Below are positions 8,001-15,427 of a stretch of DNA of 64,000 nucleotides, in pieces (position 1 is the stretch's first letter; the number at the start of each line of letters is the position of its first letter). Location: assembly GCA_963782445.1 (NCBI GenBank), contig CAWAJM010000001.1, positions 1,550,001 to 1,614,000 of the forward strand, in the 5' to 3' direction. The translations under genes and the position numbers were made by a program. Below the pieces are notes generated by a model. It did not search any database, had not been told where the DNA came from, and saw only the letters and a program-made list of their open reading frames with translations. This DNA is from ZC4RG20 sp963782445. Lineage in GTDB: Bacteria > Pseudomonadota > Gammaproteobacteria > Steroidobacterales > Rariloculaceae.

Positions 8001-8579
8001 CTACGCCCGGTGCCGGCTCTCGCCCGCCGTGCACGCGCCGGCGATCAGGTGCGCCGTCCGCAGCGGTTCCGGCAGCAGCGAGTGGACTGCGAAGCGCTCG
8101 ACGAGCGCGGCCGTTGCGGCGCGGTCCAGGCCGACGCGCTGCACGTAGACGCGTCCGCAGCGCTCGACGGGCGGCAGACGTTCGATGAGGCGCCACTTGC
8201 GCCGACCGCCGGGCACGGACTCGAGCAGTGCGCGGCGGATGCGGTCGAGGTCGGGCCTGCGTCGGCAGACCGACACCACGGGCAGCCCGAGCGCGCCGTG
8301 TAACGCGCCGAGATCGACGACGTTGAAGCCCCCGAGCGTCACGCCCTGAAGCAGCACGGCCCGTAGACTCGACGCGAAGCGCGATTCGGTGAGCAGGCGC
8401 AGGAGCCGGTCGGTGGCATTGGCGCCGTCGCGGCGCACGCTGCCGCGGAGCACGCCCTCGAGGCGCGGCCCATTGAAGACCGCGCCGATCACGGTGACGT
8501 CGCCGTGCCCCCCGCGCTCGAACGGCGCATCGTCGAGCCCGACGACGTAGGCCGGAACGCGCAGGGCCGAGCCTTTCAT
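8001..8579 (-). CDS. DUF99 family protein (endonuclease V-like fold)
   Basis: The 192-aa product from the ATG at 8579 contains the family landmarks YVVGLDDAPF near the start, the acidic VRRDGANATD segment, LRAVLLQGVTLGGFNVVDL and LPVVSVCRRRPD. DUF99 proteins are common in archaea and rarer in bacteria. Structural work on the family relates it to endonuclease V, but an enzymatic role is not established. A TTG start at 8615 would add 12 residues but lacks a better ribosome site. The gene is divergent from the SGNH hydrolase and convergent with yajQ. Confidence 0.75.
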   Translation of the reverse strand: MKGSALRVPAYVVGLDDAPFERGGHGDVTVIGAVFNGPRLEGVLRGSVRRDGANATDRLLRLLTESRFASSLRAVLLQGVTLGGFNVVDLGALHGALGLPVVSVCRRRPDLDRIRRALLESVPGGRRKWRLIERLPPVERCGRVYVQRVGLDRAATAALVERFAVHSLLPEPLRTAHLIAGACTAGESRHRA

Positions 8580-8629
8580 CGGCCGCGGAGCGGCTGTATC
8601 GTTGACACGCGCCAAGTCAGGCTAGCCGG

Positions 8630-9883
8630 ATGGGGAACCATGCAATGAATATGAACAAGAAGCTCGCGGCGGGTCTCGTTATTTTAGTCCTCGCGGCGAC
8701 CGCGCGCGCCGAGGACACGGGCTGGATCGGGACATGGGGCGCCTCGCCGCTGCCGCCGACCGCCGCAAACGGACCCTTCCCGGCCTCGCCGAGCTTTCAC
8801 GACCAGACGATTCGGCAGGTCGTGCGCATCAGCGCAGGCGGCCGGCGGGTGCGCCTGCGGCTGTCGAACGAGTATGGCAAGAAGCCGCTCGAGATCGGTG
8901 CGGTGACGATCGCGCTCGCCGACGGCAAGGGCGGCATTGTGCCGGGTACGGAGCACACCGTGACCTTCGGGGGACAGTCCGCGGCCGTGATTGCGGCGGA
9001 TGCGCCGCTGCTCAGCGATCCCGTCGATCTGTCGGTCCAGCCGCTCGCGAAGCTCTCGATCAGCCTTTACCTGCCCGGCGACACGGGGCCGTGCACGTGC
9101 CACTCCACGGGCCGGGAGACGGCCTTCGTCTCGAAGCCCGGCGATTTCACGCACGGCCCGTTCGAGCCGGCCTCCACGATGACGGCGCGCGCGTTCCTGA
9201 CCGGCATCGACGTCGAGGCCAGCGGCCCGCAGCACGTCGTCGTGGCCTTCGGCGACTCCATCACGGACGGCGTCGGCGCGACGTTGAACGAGGATCGGCG
9301 CTGGCCGGACGATTTCGCCGCGCGTCTCGCGGCGCGCCAGGGCGGCGGCAGCTGGGGGGTGGTCAACGAAGGCATCAGCGGCAATCAGGTGCTGAGCGAC
9401 GGCGCGGGTCAGAGCGCGCTCGCGCGCTTCGACCGCGACGTGCTGGCCGTGCCCGGCGTCACGCACGTCATCGTCTTCGAGGGCATCAACGACATCGGTA
9501 TCGCTTTCGGCCACTTCGGCCGCCCCGGCGCGCCGTCGTTCCGGCCGGCCAGCAAGGTCTCCGCCGAGACGCTGATTGCGGGCTACCGGCAGATCATCGC
9601 GCGGGCGCACCTCAAGGGCATCAAGGTCTACGCCGCCACGATCACGCCGTTCGAGGGAGCCGCCTATTACTCGGACAAGGGCGAAACCGTGCGCGAGGCC
9701 GTCAATCGGTGGATCCGGACGAGCCACGAGTTCGACGGCGTCATCGACTTCGACGCCGTGCTGCGCGACCCGAAGGACCCGAAGCGGATCGCCGAGGGTC
9801 TGCACGCAGGCGATCACCTGCACGGCAGCGACAAAGGCTACCGCGAGATGGCCGACTCGATCGACCTCGGGCTGTTTCGCTGA
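8630..9883 (+). CDS. Secreted SGNH/GDSL hydrolase
   Basis: The 417-aa product has a signal peptide (cleavage near ATARAED). An N-terminal beta domain precedes the SGNH hydrolase domain, which begins around residue 205. Block I is FGDSITDG with the nucleophile serine, block III is EGINDIG and block V is DHLHGSDKGY with the Asp-x-x-His pair. Members act as esterases on acylated polysaccharides or lipids in the periplasm or outside the cell; the substrate here is unknown. The start is uncertain among three nearby ATGs (8630, 8645, 8651). Confidence 0.88.
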   Translation: MGNHAMNMNKKLAAGLVILVLAATARAEDTGWIGTWGASPLPPTAANGPFPASPSFHDQTIRQVVRISAGGRRVRLRLSNEYGKKPLEIGAVTIALADGKGGIVPGTEHTVTFGGQSAAVIAADAPLLSDPVDLSVQPLAKLSISLYLPGDTGPCTCHSTGRETAFVSKPGDFTHGPFEPASTMTARAFLTGIDVEASGPQHVVVAFGDSITDGVGATLNEDRRWPDDFAARLAARQGGGSWGVVNEGISGNQVLSDGAGQSALARFDRDVLAVPGVTHVIVFEGINDIGIAFGHFGRPGAPSFRPASKVSAETLIAGYRQIIARAHLKGIKVYAATITPFEGAAYYSDKGETVREAVNRWIRTSHEFDGVIDFDAVLRDPKDPKRIAEGLHAGDHLHGSDKGYREMADSIDLGLFR

Positions 9884-9976
9884 GACCGGGCCGAGGATCG
9901 ACGCCATGAGAATCGCGAGCGTCGAGCGGGTGTGAGGTTTCCGCGGCCGCGTCGCGCGCGCGGCTCGGAGGGGTGC

Positions 9977-11053
9977 GTGGCGCAAACGGACGGAATCGAC
10001 GAGACGAGGCCCAAGGCGGTGCGCGGCCGCGGCGCGATCTCCAATCCCGCCGGCCGCTTCGCCCGCACGCGCGCGGAGCGCGAGCCGGAGGAGACGGGCG
10101 AGCGCGTGCTCACCGAGCTTCGCGCGGAGCCTGCCAAGTCGATCATCGCGCACAATCGTTCGCCGGACGTGCCGTTCGCGCAATCGATCAACATGTACCG
10201 TGGGTGCGAGCATGGCTGCATCTATTGCTTCGCCCGCCCGACGCACGCTTATCTCGATCTCTCGCCCGGGCGCGACTTCGAGACGCGGATTCTGTTCAAG
10301 CCGAATGCCTGCGAACTGCTGCGCGCGGAGCTTGCGAAGCCCGGCTACGCGGTGAGCCCGATCGCGCTCGGGACGAACACGGACCCGTACCAGCCCGCCG
10401 AGCGCGACCTCGAGCTCACGCGCGGCATTCTCGAGGTGCTTGCCGAATGCAAGCATCCTGTCTCGATCGTGACGAAGAGCGGTCTGGTGCTGCGGGACCT
10501 CGATATCCTCGGGCCCATGGCGGCCGAGGGGCTGGCCGAGGTCATGATCAGTGTGACGACGCTCGACCCCGAGCTCAAACGGCGCATGGAGCCGCGCACG
10601 GCTGGGCCGGCGCGGCGGCTGGCCGTGATCCGCGAGCTCAATGCGCAAGGCGTGCCGACGGGCGTGCTGGCGGCCCCCGTGATCCCCGCGCTCAACGACC
10701 ACGAGCTAGAGCGCATCGTCCATGAGGCGGCCGCGGCCGGCGCGGTTTCGGCCGGCTACGTGCTGCTCAGGCTCCCCTACGAGGTCGGGCCGCTGTTCAC
10801 CGAATGGCTCGAAGAGCATTACCCGGACCGCGCCCGGCATGTGCTGAGCCTTATCGAGCAGATGCGGGCCGGCCGCATCAACGACCCGCGCTTTCACAGC
10901 CGCCAACGCGGCGAAGGCCCGTTCGCGGCACTGCTGCGCGGGCGCTTCGAGCGCGCCTGCCGCGCGGCCGGCATCGCCGGGCGCGGCCGCTCGCTCGACG
11001 TGGCCGCATTCCGACCGCCGCGCCTCGACGCTCAGCTCGATCTCTTCGGCTGA
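9977..11053 (+). CDS. Radical SAM protein, PA0069 family
   Basis: The 358-aa product carries the cluster motif CEHGCIYCFARP (C-x3-C-x2-C) after the conserved NMYRGCEHG. It also has the family-specific ALGTNTDPYQPAERDLELTR and LRLPYEVGPLF segments. It should bind a 4Fe-4S cluster and S-adenosylmethionine; the reaction is unknown (related to spore photoproduct-lyase-like Rv2578c/PA0069 proteins). A GTG start at 9977 is chosen because GGAGGGG lies four bases upstream; the frame opens earlier at 9932. A hairpin repeat follows 16 bp after the stop. Confidence 0.88.
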   Translation: MAQTDGIDETRPKAVRGRGAISNPAGRFARTRAEREPEETGERVLTELRAEPAKSIIAHNRSPDVPFAQSINMYRGCEHGCIYCFARPTHAYLDLSPGRDFETRILFKPNACELLRAELAKPGYAVSPIALGTNTDPYQPAERDLELTRGILEVLAECKHPVSIVTKSGLVLRDLDILGPMAAEGLAEVMISVTTLDPELKRRMEPRTAGPARRLAVIRELNAQGVPTGVLAAPVIPALNDHELERIVHEAAAAGAVSAGYVLLRLPYEVGPLFTEWLEEHYPDRARHVLSLIEQMRAGRINDPRFHSRQRGEGPFAALLRGRFERACRAAGIAGRGRSLDVAAFRPPRLDAQLDLFG

Positions 11054-11069
11054 GAAGAAGGGCGCGCAG

Positions 11070-11091
11070 AAAAGGGCTCTGACCCCTTTTT
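11070..11091. repeat. GGGCTCTGACCCC hairpin repeat, copy 1
   Basis: AAAAGGGCTCTGACCCCTTTTT forms a small hairpin ending in a T tract on the plus strand (and A/T-rich on both sides). It lies between the radical SAM stop and the convergent DUF4159 stop, so it can act as a terminator in both directions. A second copy is at 47375-47397. Confidence 0.75.
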
Positions 11092-11098
11092 CCTTTTT

Positions 11099-11980
11099 CT
11101 AGTGCATCATCGAGTAGAGGATGTAATTGATGAAGAGCTTCATGCCCGCCGTCGAGTACCTCTGCGGGTAGAGCTTCTCGTCGGCGTTCTCGACCGAGTC
11201 GCCGAGGTCCATGTCGTGGCAGATGGCGACCATGATGCGGCCGTCGTCGTCGTAGATCGCGCGCCAGTGCGGCACGAAGCCGTCGTTCTCGTAGATGCGC
11301 CCCGTCTGCAGGAATTGAGCGCCGGGGATCTGCTCGTGGTGCTCGGCTTCGCCGTACGTGTGGAAGATCGGGTCGTCGTCGGGGATGTCGACGATCGGAC
11401 GGTTCGGGAACACGCGGCGCATGCTGGCCACGAAGACGGCCCATTCGCAGGTGCCGTGGAAGTCGTCGACCATGAGGAAGCCGCCGCGCAGCAGGTACTC
11501 GCGCAGCTTGGCCGCCTGCTCTGAGGTGAGCTGCCAGTGGCCGACCTCGACGGCGTAGAGCCACGGCCAGTTGAAGACGTCGTCGCCGTCCTCGAGGTTC
11601 ACGGGCTGCTCGACGGAGCGCGCATCGATGCTCGTGAGCCGGCGGACCATCTCGGCCACATGGCGGTCGCCGCGGGGGTAGTCGATGGTCCAGGTCGTGC
11701 CGCCGTAGCGCCAGTCGCCGGGCCATTGCCGGTCGCAGCCGAGCTCGGCCGTCGGATACATGAGGCGGCCGAACGCCCACTCCGCCGGGCTGCGGTAGTC
11801 CGGCGGCAGCGGAACGTCGTGGTCGTACTCGATGCCCCGGTATTCGCGAAACGCCCTCGGCAGGCTAGGGTCCGCGGGCGGCCCCGCGGCGAGCAGCGGC
11901 AGCGGCAGCAGCAGCCAAAGTGCGGCCAGCCAGCGCGGCGAAGCCGGGAGTCTGCGTTGCGGTCGGCTCACTTCACACAT
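11099..11980 (-). CDS. DUF4159 domain protein, exported
   Basis: The 293-aa product has an N-terminal basic region and a hydrophobic signal (about residues 17-32). The DUF4159 domain follows, with recognisable parts FGRLMYPT, LREYLLRGGFLMVDDFHG and the terminal KLFINYILYSMMH. Such proteins have a glutamine-amidotransferase-like Rossmann fold and often occur with MoxR/DUF58/VWA gene clusters. No such partners are next to it here, so it is an isolated copy. The function is unknown. Confidence 0.85.
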   Translation of the reverse strand: MCEVSRPQRRLPASPRWLAALWLLLPLPLLAAGPPADPSLPRAFREYRGIEYDHDVPLPPDYRSPAEWAFGRLMYPTAELGCDRQWPGDWRYGGTTWTIDYPRGDRHVAEMVRRLTSIDARSVEQPVNLEDGDDVFNWPWLYAVEVGHWQLTSEQAAKLREYLLRGGFLMVDDFHGTCEWAVFVASMRRVFPNRPIVDIPDDDPIFHTYGEAEHHEQIPGAQFLQTGRIYENDGFVPHWRAIYDDDGRIMVAICHDMDLGDSVENADEKLYPQRYSTAGMKLFINYILYSMMH

Positions 11981-12021
11981 GCATGGTGCTTCCTGTCGCC
12001 ATTTTACAGCGCTTGCCTTGC

Positions 12022-12865
12022 TCAGTCTGCGGTGCCGCCGCGGGCGACGACTTCCACGGGAAACGGCTTCGTGACCGCGCCCGTATAGATCGATCGGTGC
12101 GGGAACGGAATCTCGATGCCGGCCGCGTCGAAGGCGGCCTTGACCTCGGTATGGATCGTGTTCCTGAGCTCGATGTAATTCTCCCGCGTCGCCCAGACCG
12201 AAAACTGCAGGTCCAGGGAAGAGTCCCCGAAGCCCAGGAAGATGAACAGCGGGGGCGGGTCGTCGAGGCAGAGCCGGTTGCGGTCGGCGACCTCGACCAG
12301 CACCTCCTGCACACGGCCGATGTCCTCCTTATAGGCGACGCCGATCTTGAGGTCGATGCGGCGGATCGGGAAGCGCGTGAGCGTCACGACCTCGCTCTTG
12401 ATCAGCGTCTCGTTGGGAATCCGCACGAAGAGGTTGTCGAAGGTACGCAGCTTGACGGACAGCGCGTCGATCGAGAGCACCTCGCCCGTCCGCTCGCCGA
12501 CCGTGATGTAGTCCCCGACCTGAAAGGGCTTCTCGCCGAGCAGAAAGAGGCCGCTGATCAAGTTCGAGGCCGACGTTCTGGGAAGCGAAGCCGATCGCGA
12601 CCGTGAGCACGCCGGCCGCGCCGACCAGCACGGCGAGGCTGAAGCCGAGCTCGCGCAGCGCCGACGCGACGAAGAGCGAGAGTACGGAGTAGAACACGAT
12701 GCGCCGCGTGAGCTGCAGATGATGCGCCGAGAACCGCGAGACGACGACGCGCGCTGCGAGGCGCGAAAGGACGACCGCGAGGGTCCAACCGAGCGCGAGC
12801 AGCGTCAGGGCGCGGACAGCATCGAGCGCGCGCTCGGCGGACAGGACCTGCAGCAGGTAGGTCAT
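12022..12865 (-). pseudogene. MscS-family mechanosensitive channel, frameshifted
   Basis: The N-terminal frame (from the ATG at 12865, MTYLLQVLSAERALDAVRAL) encodes transmembrane helices ending in the TM3 region VLTVAIGFASQN. The C-terminal frame resumes with LISGLFLLGEKPFQVGDYIT and continues through the beta and alpha/beta domains to 12022. The two are joined if one A is removed from the AA at 12576-12577, restoring the usual AIGFASQ-x-SASNLISG of MscS. The rest of both halves is well preserved, so this is either a very recent mutation or a sequence error. It is 14 bp downstream of a DUF432 gene, a common partner of mscS. Confidence 0.85.
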
Positions 12866-12879
12866 GGACAGTCTCCGCC

Positions 12880-13695
12880 TCAGTAGTCCTGGCCGAACAG
12901 CACGTCGAACGCGCGCACGAGCGCGCCGCGCTCGTGTTCCCTGCGCGGTCCCGCGATGCGCTCGAACTTGCCTTGCCCGCGCGGCGGATGCTTGTCGACG
13001 CGCATAACGGCCATGTCCGAGTGGCTCGTGCGCAGCAGCGAGACGCCTTGCGTCCACAGCGCTCCGTCCGCCGTGCCGTACACCGACAGCGCGGGCACGG
13101 GCAGGCTGAACTTCTCGAGCGGCAACGCGGCGGCCGCCTCGTTGCGTATCCTGACCTCGGTCAACGCCCGATGCGCGCGCCGCGGCACCTCGTCGAGCGT
13201 CTGCCGAGCGCCCGTGCGGCCCGAGTAGCAGAGCTCGCCGACGCGCGTGTTGGGACCGAACCAGGTATCGGAGAGCCGAAGCATCGGCAACTCGCGCAGC
13301 GTGACGGGCGGATCGCCGACTTGGAGCCTCAGGTACACGGGCGAGGAAAGATACAAGGTGGTCTCTTCGCCGCCCGGAAGAAAGAGGCTGTGCCGCGGCC
13401 GCACGACGACGGCGCGGTCCGCGAGCAGCGGCATCAGCGTCACGCGTGCGTCGGGACGGGCGAACGCGTAGCGCTCGTAGCCGTTTGCGGCGCCGGGTTC
13501 GGCCTCGATGCTCAGGACCGCCGTGCTCGGGCCTTCGCCTTCTTCGCCATAGCGCCAGGCCACGCGCCACTCGGCGCGGCAGCGCCGCAGCAGCAGCGTC
13601 AGCGGCCCCATCTCACAGACGAGCGTGTGATCGAGGGGCACGTCCTGCGGCAGCCACCAGCGGCCGTCCGCGGCGCTCGCCTCCGTGCCTTTCAT
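12880..13695 (-). CDS. DUF432 domain protein, partner of mscS
   Basis: The 271-aa soluble protein has no signal peptide. Features typical of DUF432 include ARVTLMPLLADRAVVVRPRH, LFLPGGEETTLYLSSPVYLR and a late SLLRTSHSDMAVMRVDKH. DUF432 genes are repeatedly found upstream of small MscS channels in archaea and bacteria; the function is not known but a channel-linked role is likely. Here the stop is followed after 14 bp by the mscS start, so the two form an operon. Confidence 0.75.
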   Translation of the reverse strand: MKGTEASAADGRWWLPQDVPLDHTLVCEMGPLTLLLRRCRAEWRVAWRYGEEGEGPSTAVLSIEAEPGAANGYERYAFARPDARVTLMPLLADRAVVVRPRHSLFLPGGEETTLYLSSPVYLRLQVGDPPVTLRELPMLRLSDTWFGPNTRVGELCYSGRTGARQTLDEVPRRAHRALTEVRIRNEAAAALPLEKFSLPVPALSVYGTADGALWTQGVSLLRTSHSDMAVMRVDKHPPRGQGKFERIAGPRREHERGALVRAFDVLFGQDY

Positions 13696-13880
13696 GTCCG
13701 ATCCCGCGTCAAACGGTCCTCCCAGCGCGGGGCCCTCGATTCGACGACGCCCCGGGGACGTCTCAAGCGTGCACCAGCGCGACCGCGTTTGACAGCTTTT
13801 GCGCGGCTTCCTAGCATCGAACGCAGTCCCGGGTGTCGAGATTTGCGTCCGGGCGCGCCGCCAATCGAGGGTCTACGAGA

Positions 13881-14501
13881 ATGAGAACAATACCGCTCTT
13901 CATGGCCGCTGCCATGCTGGTGTGCTTCGCGTGCGGCTCCGCCGACGCCCAACCGCCGGCCGGCGGGCAGCCGATTCGGGTTCGCGGCACGGTCAGGGCG
14001 CTCGCCGGGGATACCTTGACGGTCGCCGCGCGCGACGGGCGGACCGTTGCGATCGCGCTCGGCCCGCAGACCGGTGTCAACGGCGTCGAGCGCCGCTCGG
14101 TCCGGGACATCAAGGACGGCACGTTCATCGGCACGACGGCCTCCAAGGGTGCCGACGGCCAATGGCATGCGACCGAGGTGCACATCTTTCCGGATTCGAT
14201 GCGCGGCGCCGGCGAAGGGCACTACGCCTGGGATTTCCCGAATACGACCATGACGAACGCGGCGGTGCAGGGCACCGCGGCGCTCGGCCACGGCCGCAAG
14301 CTCAAACTCATGCCGAAAGGCAGCCCGGAGGTCAACGTCGATGTGGGGCGCAAGACGCGCATCGTCGCGCTCGTGCCGGGCGACAGATCCCTGCTCGTAC
14401 CGGGTGCCGCCGTGTTCGTGCTGGGTCGGCCGGGTGCGGGCGGCCGCCTCGAGGCCCTGGCCGTGATTGCGCAGAAGGGCAAGGTGGCCCCGCCGATGTG
14501 A
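13881..14501 (+). CDS. Exported DUF5666-like protein
   Basis: The 206-aa product has a signal peptide (about 1-23, ending SADAQ). Two short beta-rich modules resemble the OB-like DUF5666 repeats: IRVRGTVRALAGDTLTVAAR with the matching TVAIALGPQT, and a later RSLLVPGAAVFVLG section. It is probably periplasmic, and its function is unknown. The start at 13881 is chosen because it begins the signal peptide directly; the frame also opens at 13833. It is followed 109 bp later by the BON-domain gene. Confidence 0.65.
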   Translation: MRTIPLFMAAAMLVCFACGSADAQPPAGGQPIRVRGTVRALAGDTLTVAARDGRTVAIALGPQTGVNGVERRSVRDIKDGTFIGTTASKGADGQWHATEVHIFPDSMRGAGEGHYAWDFPNTTMTNAAVQGTAALGHGRKLKLMPKGSPEVNVDVGRKTRIVALVPGDRSLLVPGAAVFVLGRPGAGGRLEALAVIAQKGKVAPPM

Positions 14502-14610
14502 GCGGCGCTCGTAGCGTCACTGATTGCGCGTGCGCTCGGGGCCGTCGATCCTGAAATACCGAGCGCTGCTGCGGACGAGGCCGTGGCCGGCGCGAACGTA
14601 GGCAGGAAGT

Positions 14611-15391
14611 ATGGACAACGCTGAGGTCACTAAACAGATACGTGCCGCGCTCGAGCGGGAGCGGCGCGTCAATCTGCACCGCGATCGTGTCGCGATCGAG
14701 TTCAGCGGCGGCGTCGCGACGCTGTCGGGCGAGGTTTCGGATATCGCCGCGAAACGGCTTGCACTCGAGCATGCGGCCGCGCTGCCGGCCGTCTCGGGCG
14801 TCGTGGACCGCCTGCATTTGCGGCCGGCCGAACGCATGGGCGACGGCGCGATCGCCGCGCATATCGAACGGGCGCTCATCGAAGATTCGGCCTTCGGCGG
14901 CTTCGCGCTCGAGACCCATGTCGCGGGCCGGAAGCAAGGCGAGAAAACGGCGCCGTCGGCCGCAACGCACACTCCGCCGATGGCGCCCGGCTCGCCTGGG
15001 ACTGCGGCGGGCAGCGCGGGCAGCGGCCCGTGGATTGCGGTCGGCGTCGCGGACGGCGTCGTGACCCTGGACGGCGAGGTGCCGAGCCTGTCCCACAAGC
15101 GCCTCGCGGGCGCGATTGCCTGGTGGGCGCCCGGCAGCCGAGAACGTCGTCAACGGACTCGGCGTCGTGCCGGACGACGAGGACTCGGAAGCGGAAATCC
15201 TCGACGCGCTGCGCATCGTGCTCGAGAAGGACCCGACCGTCGACGCCTCCCAGATCACGGCACGGTGTCAGGGGGCCGTGATCACGCTGCAGGGCCTCGC
15301 CCGTAACGAGTCCGAGCGCGAGCTCGCCGAGTTCGACGCCTGGGCGCTGTTCGGCGTGGACCGGGTCATCAACCGCATCGACGTGCGCTGA
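14611..15391 (+). pseudogene. BON-domain protein (OsmY-like), frameshifted
   Basis: The first frame encodes two BON domains: residues near 1-70 (MDNAEVTKQIRAALERERRV, FSGGVATLSGEV) and a second one split by a Gly/Pro/Ala-rich insert, ending in AIAWWAPGSR. The frame then becomes nonsense. In the next frame the family sequence resumes as NVVNGLGVVPDDEDSEAE and a third BON domain runs to 15391. One extra base within about 15139-15143 explains the break. BON proteins bind membranes or phospholipid in the periplasm under osmotic stress. No signal peptide is visible here. Confidence 0.82.
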
Positions 15392-15427
15392 AGCGCGGCG
15401 CCGAGGCGCAGTCTCGGGGTGCCGCGG

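Noticed and set aside
8602..8630. TTGACA as a -35 box for the SGNH hydrolase
   Set aside because: No acceptable -10 sequence at 16-18 bp; it also lies inside the upstream end of the DUF99 frame.
8684..10702. 672-codon minus-strand open frame
   Set aside because: Overlaps the SGNH hydrolase and radical SAM genes; composition is that of a GC shadow.
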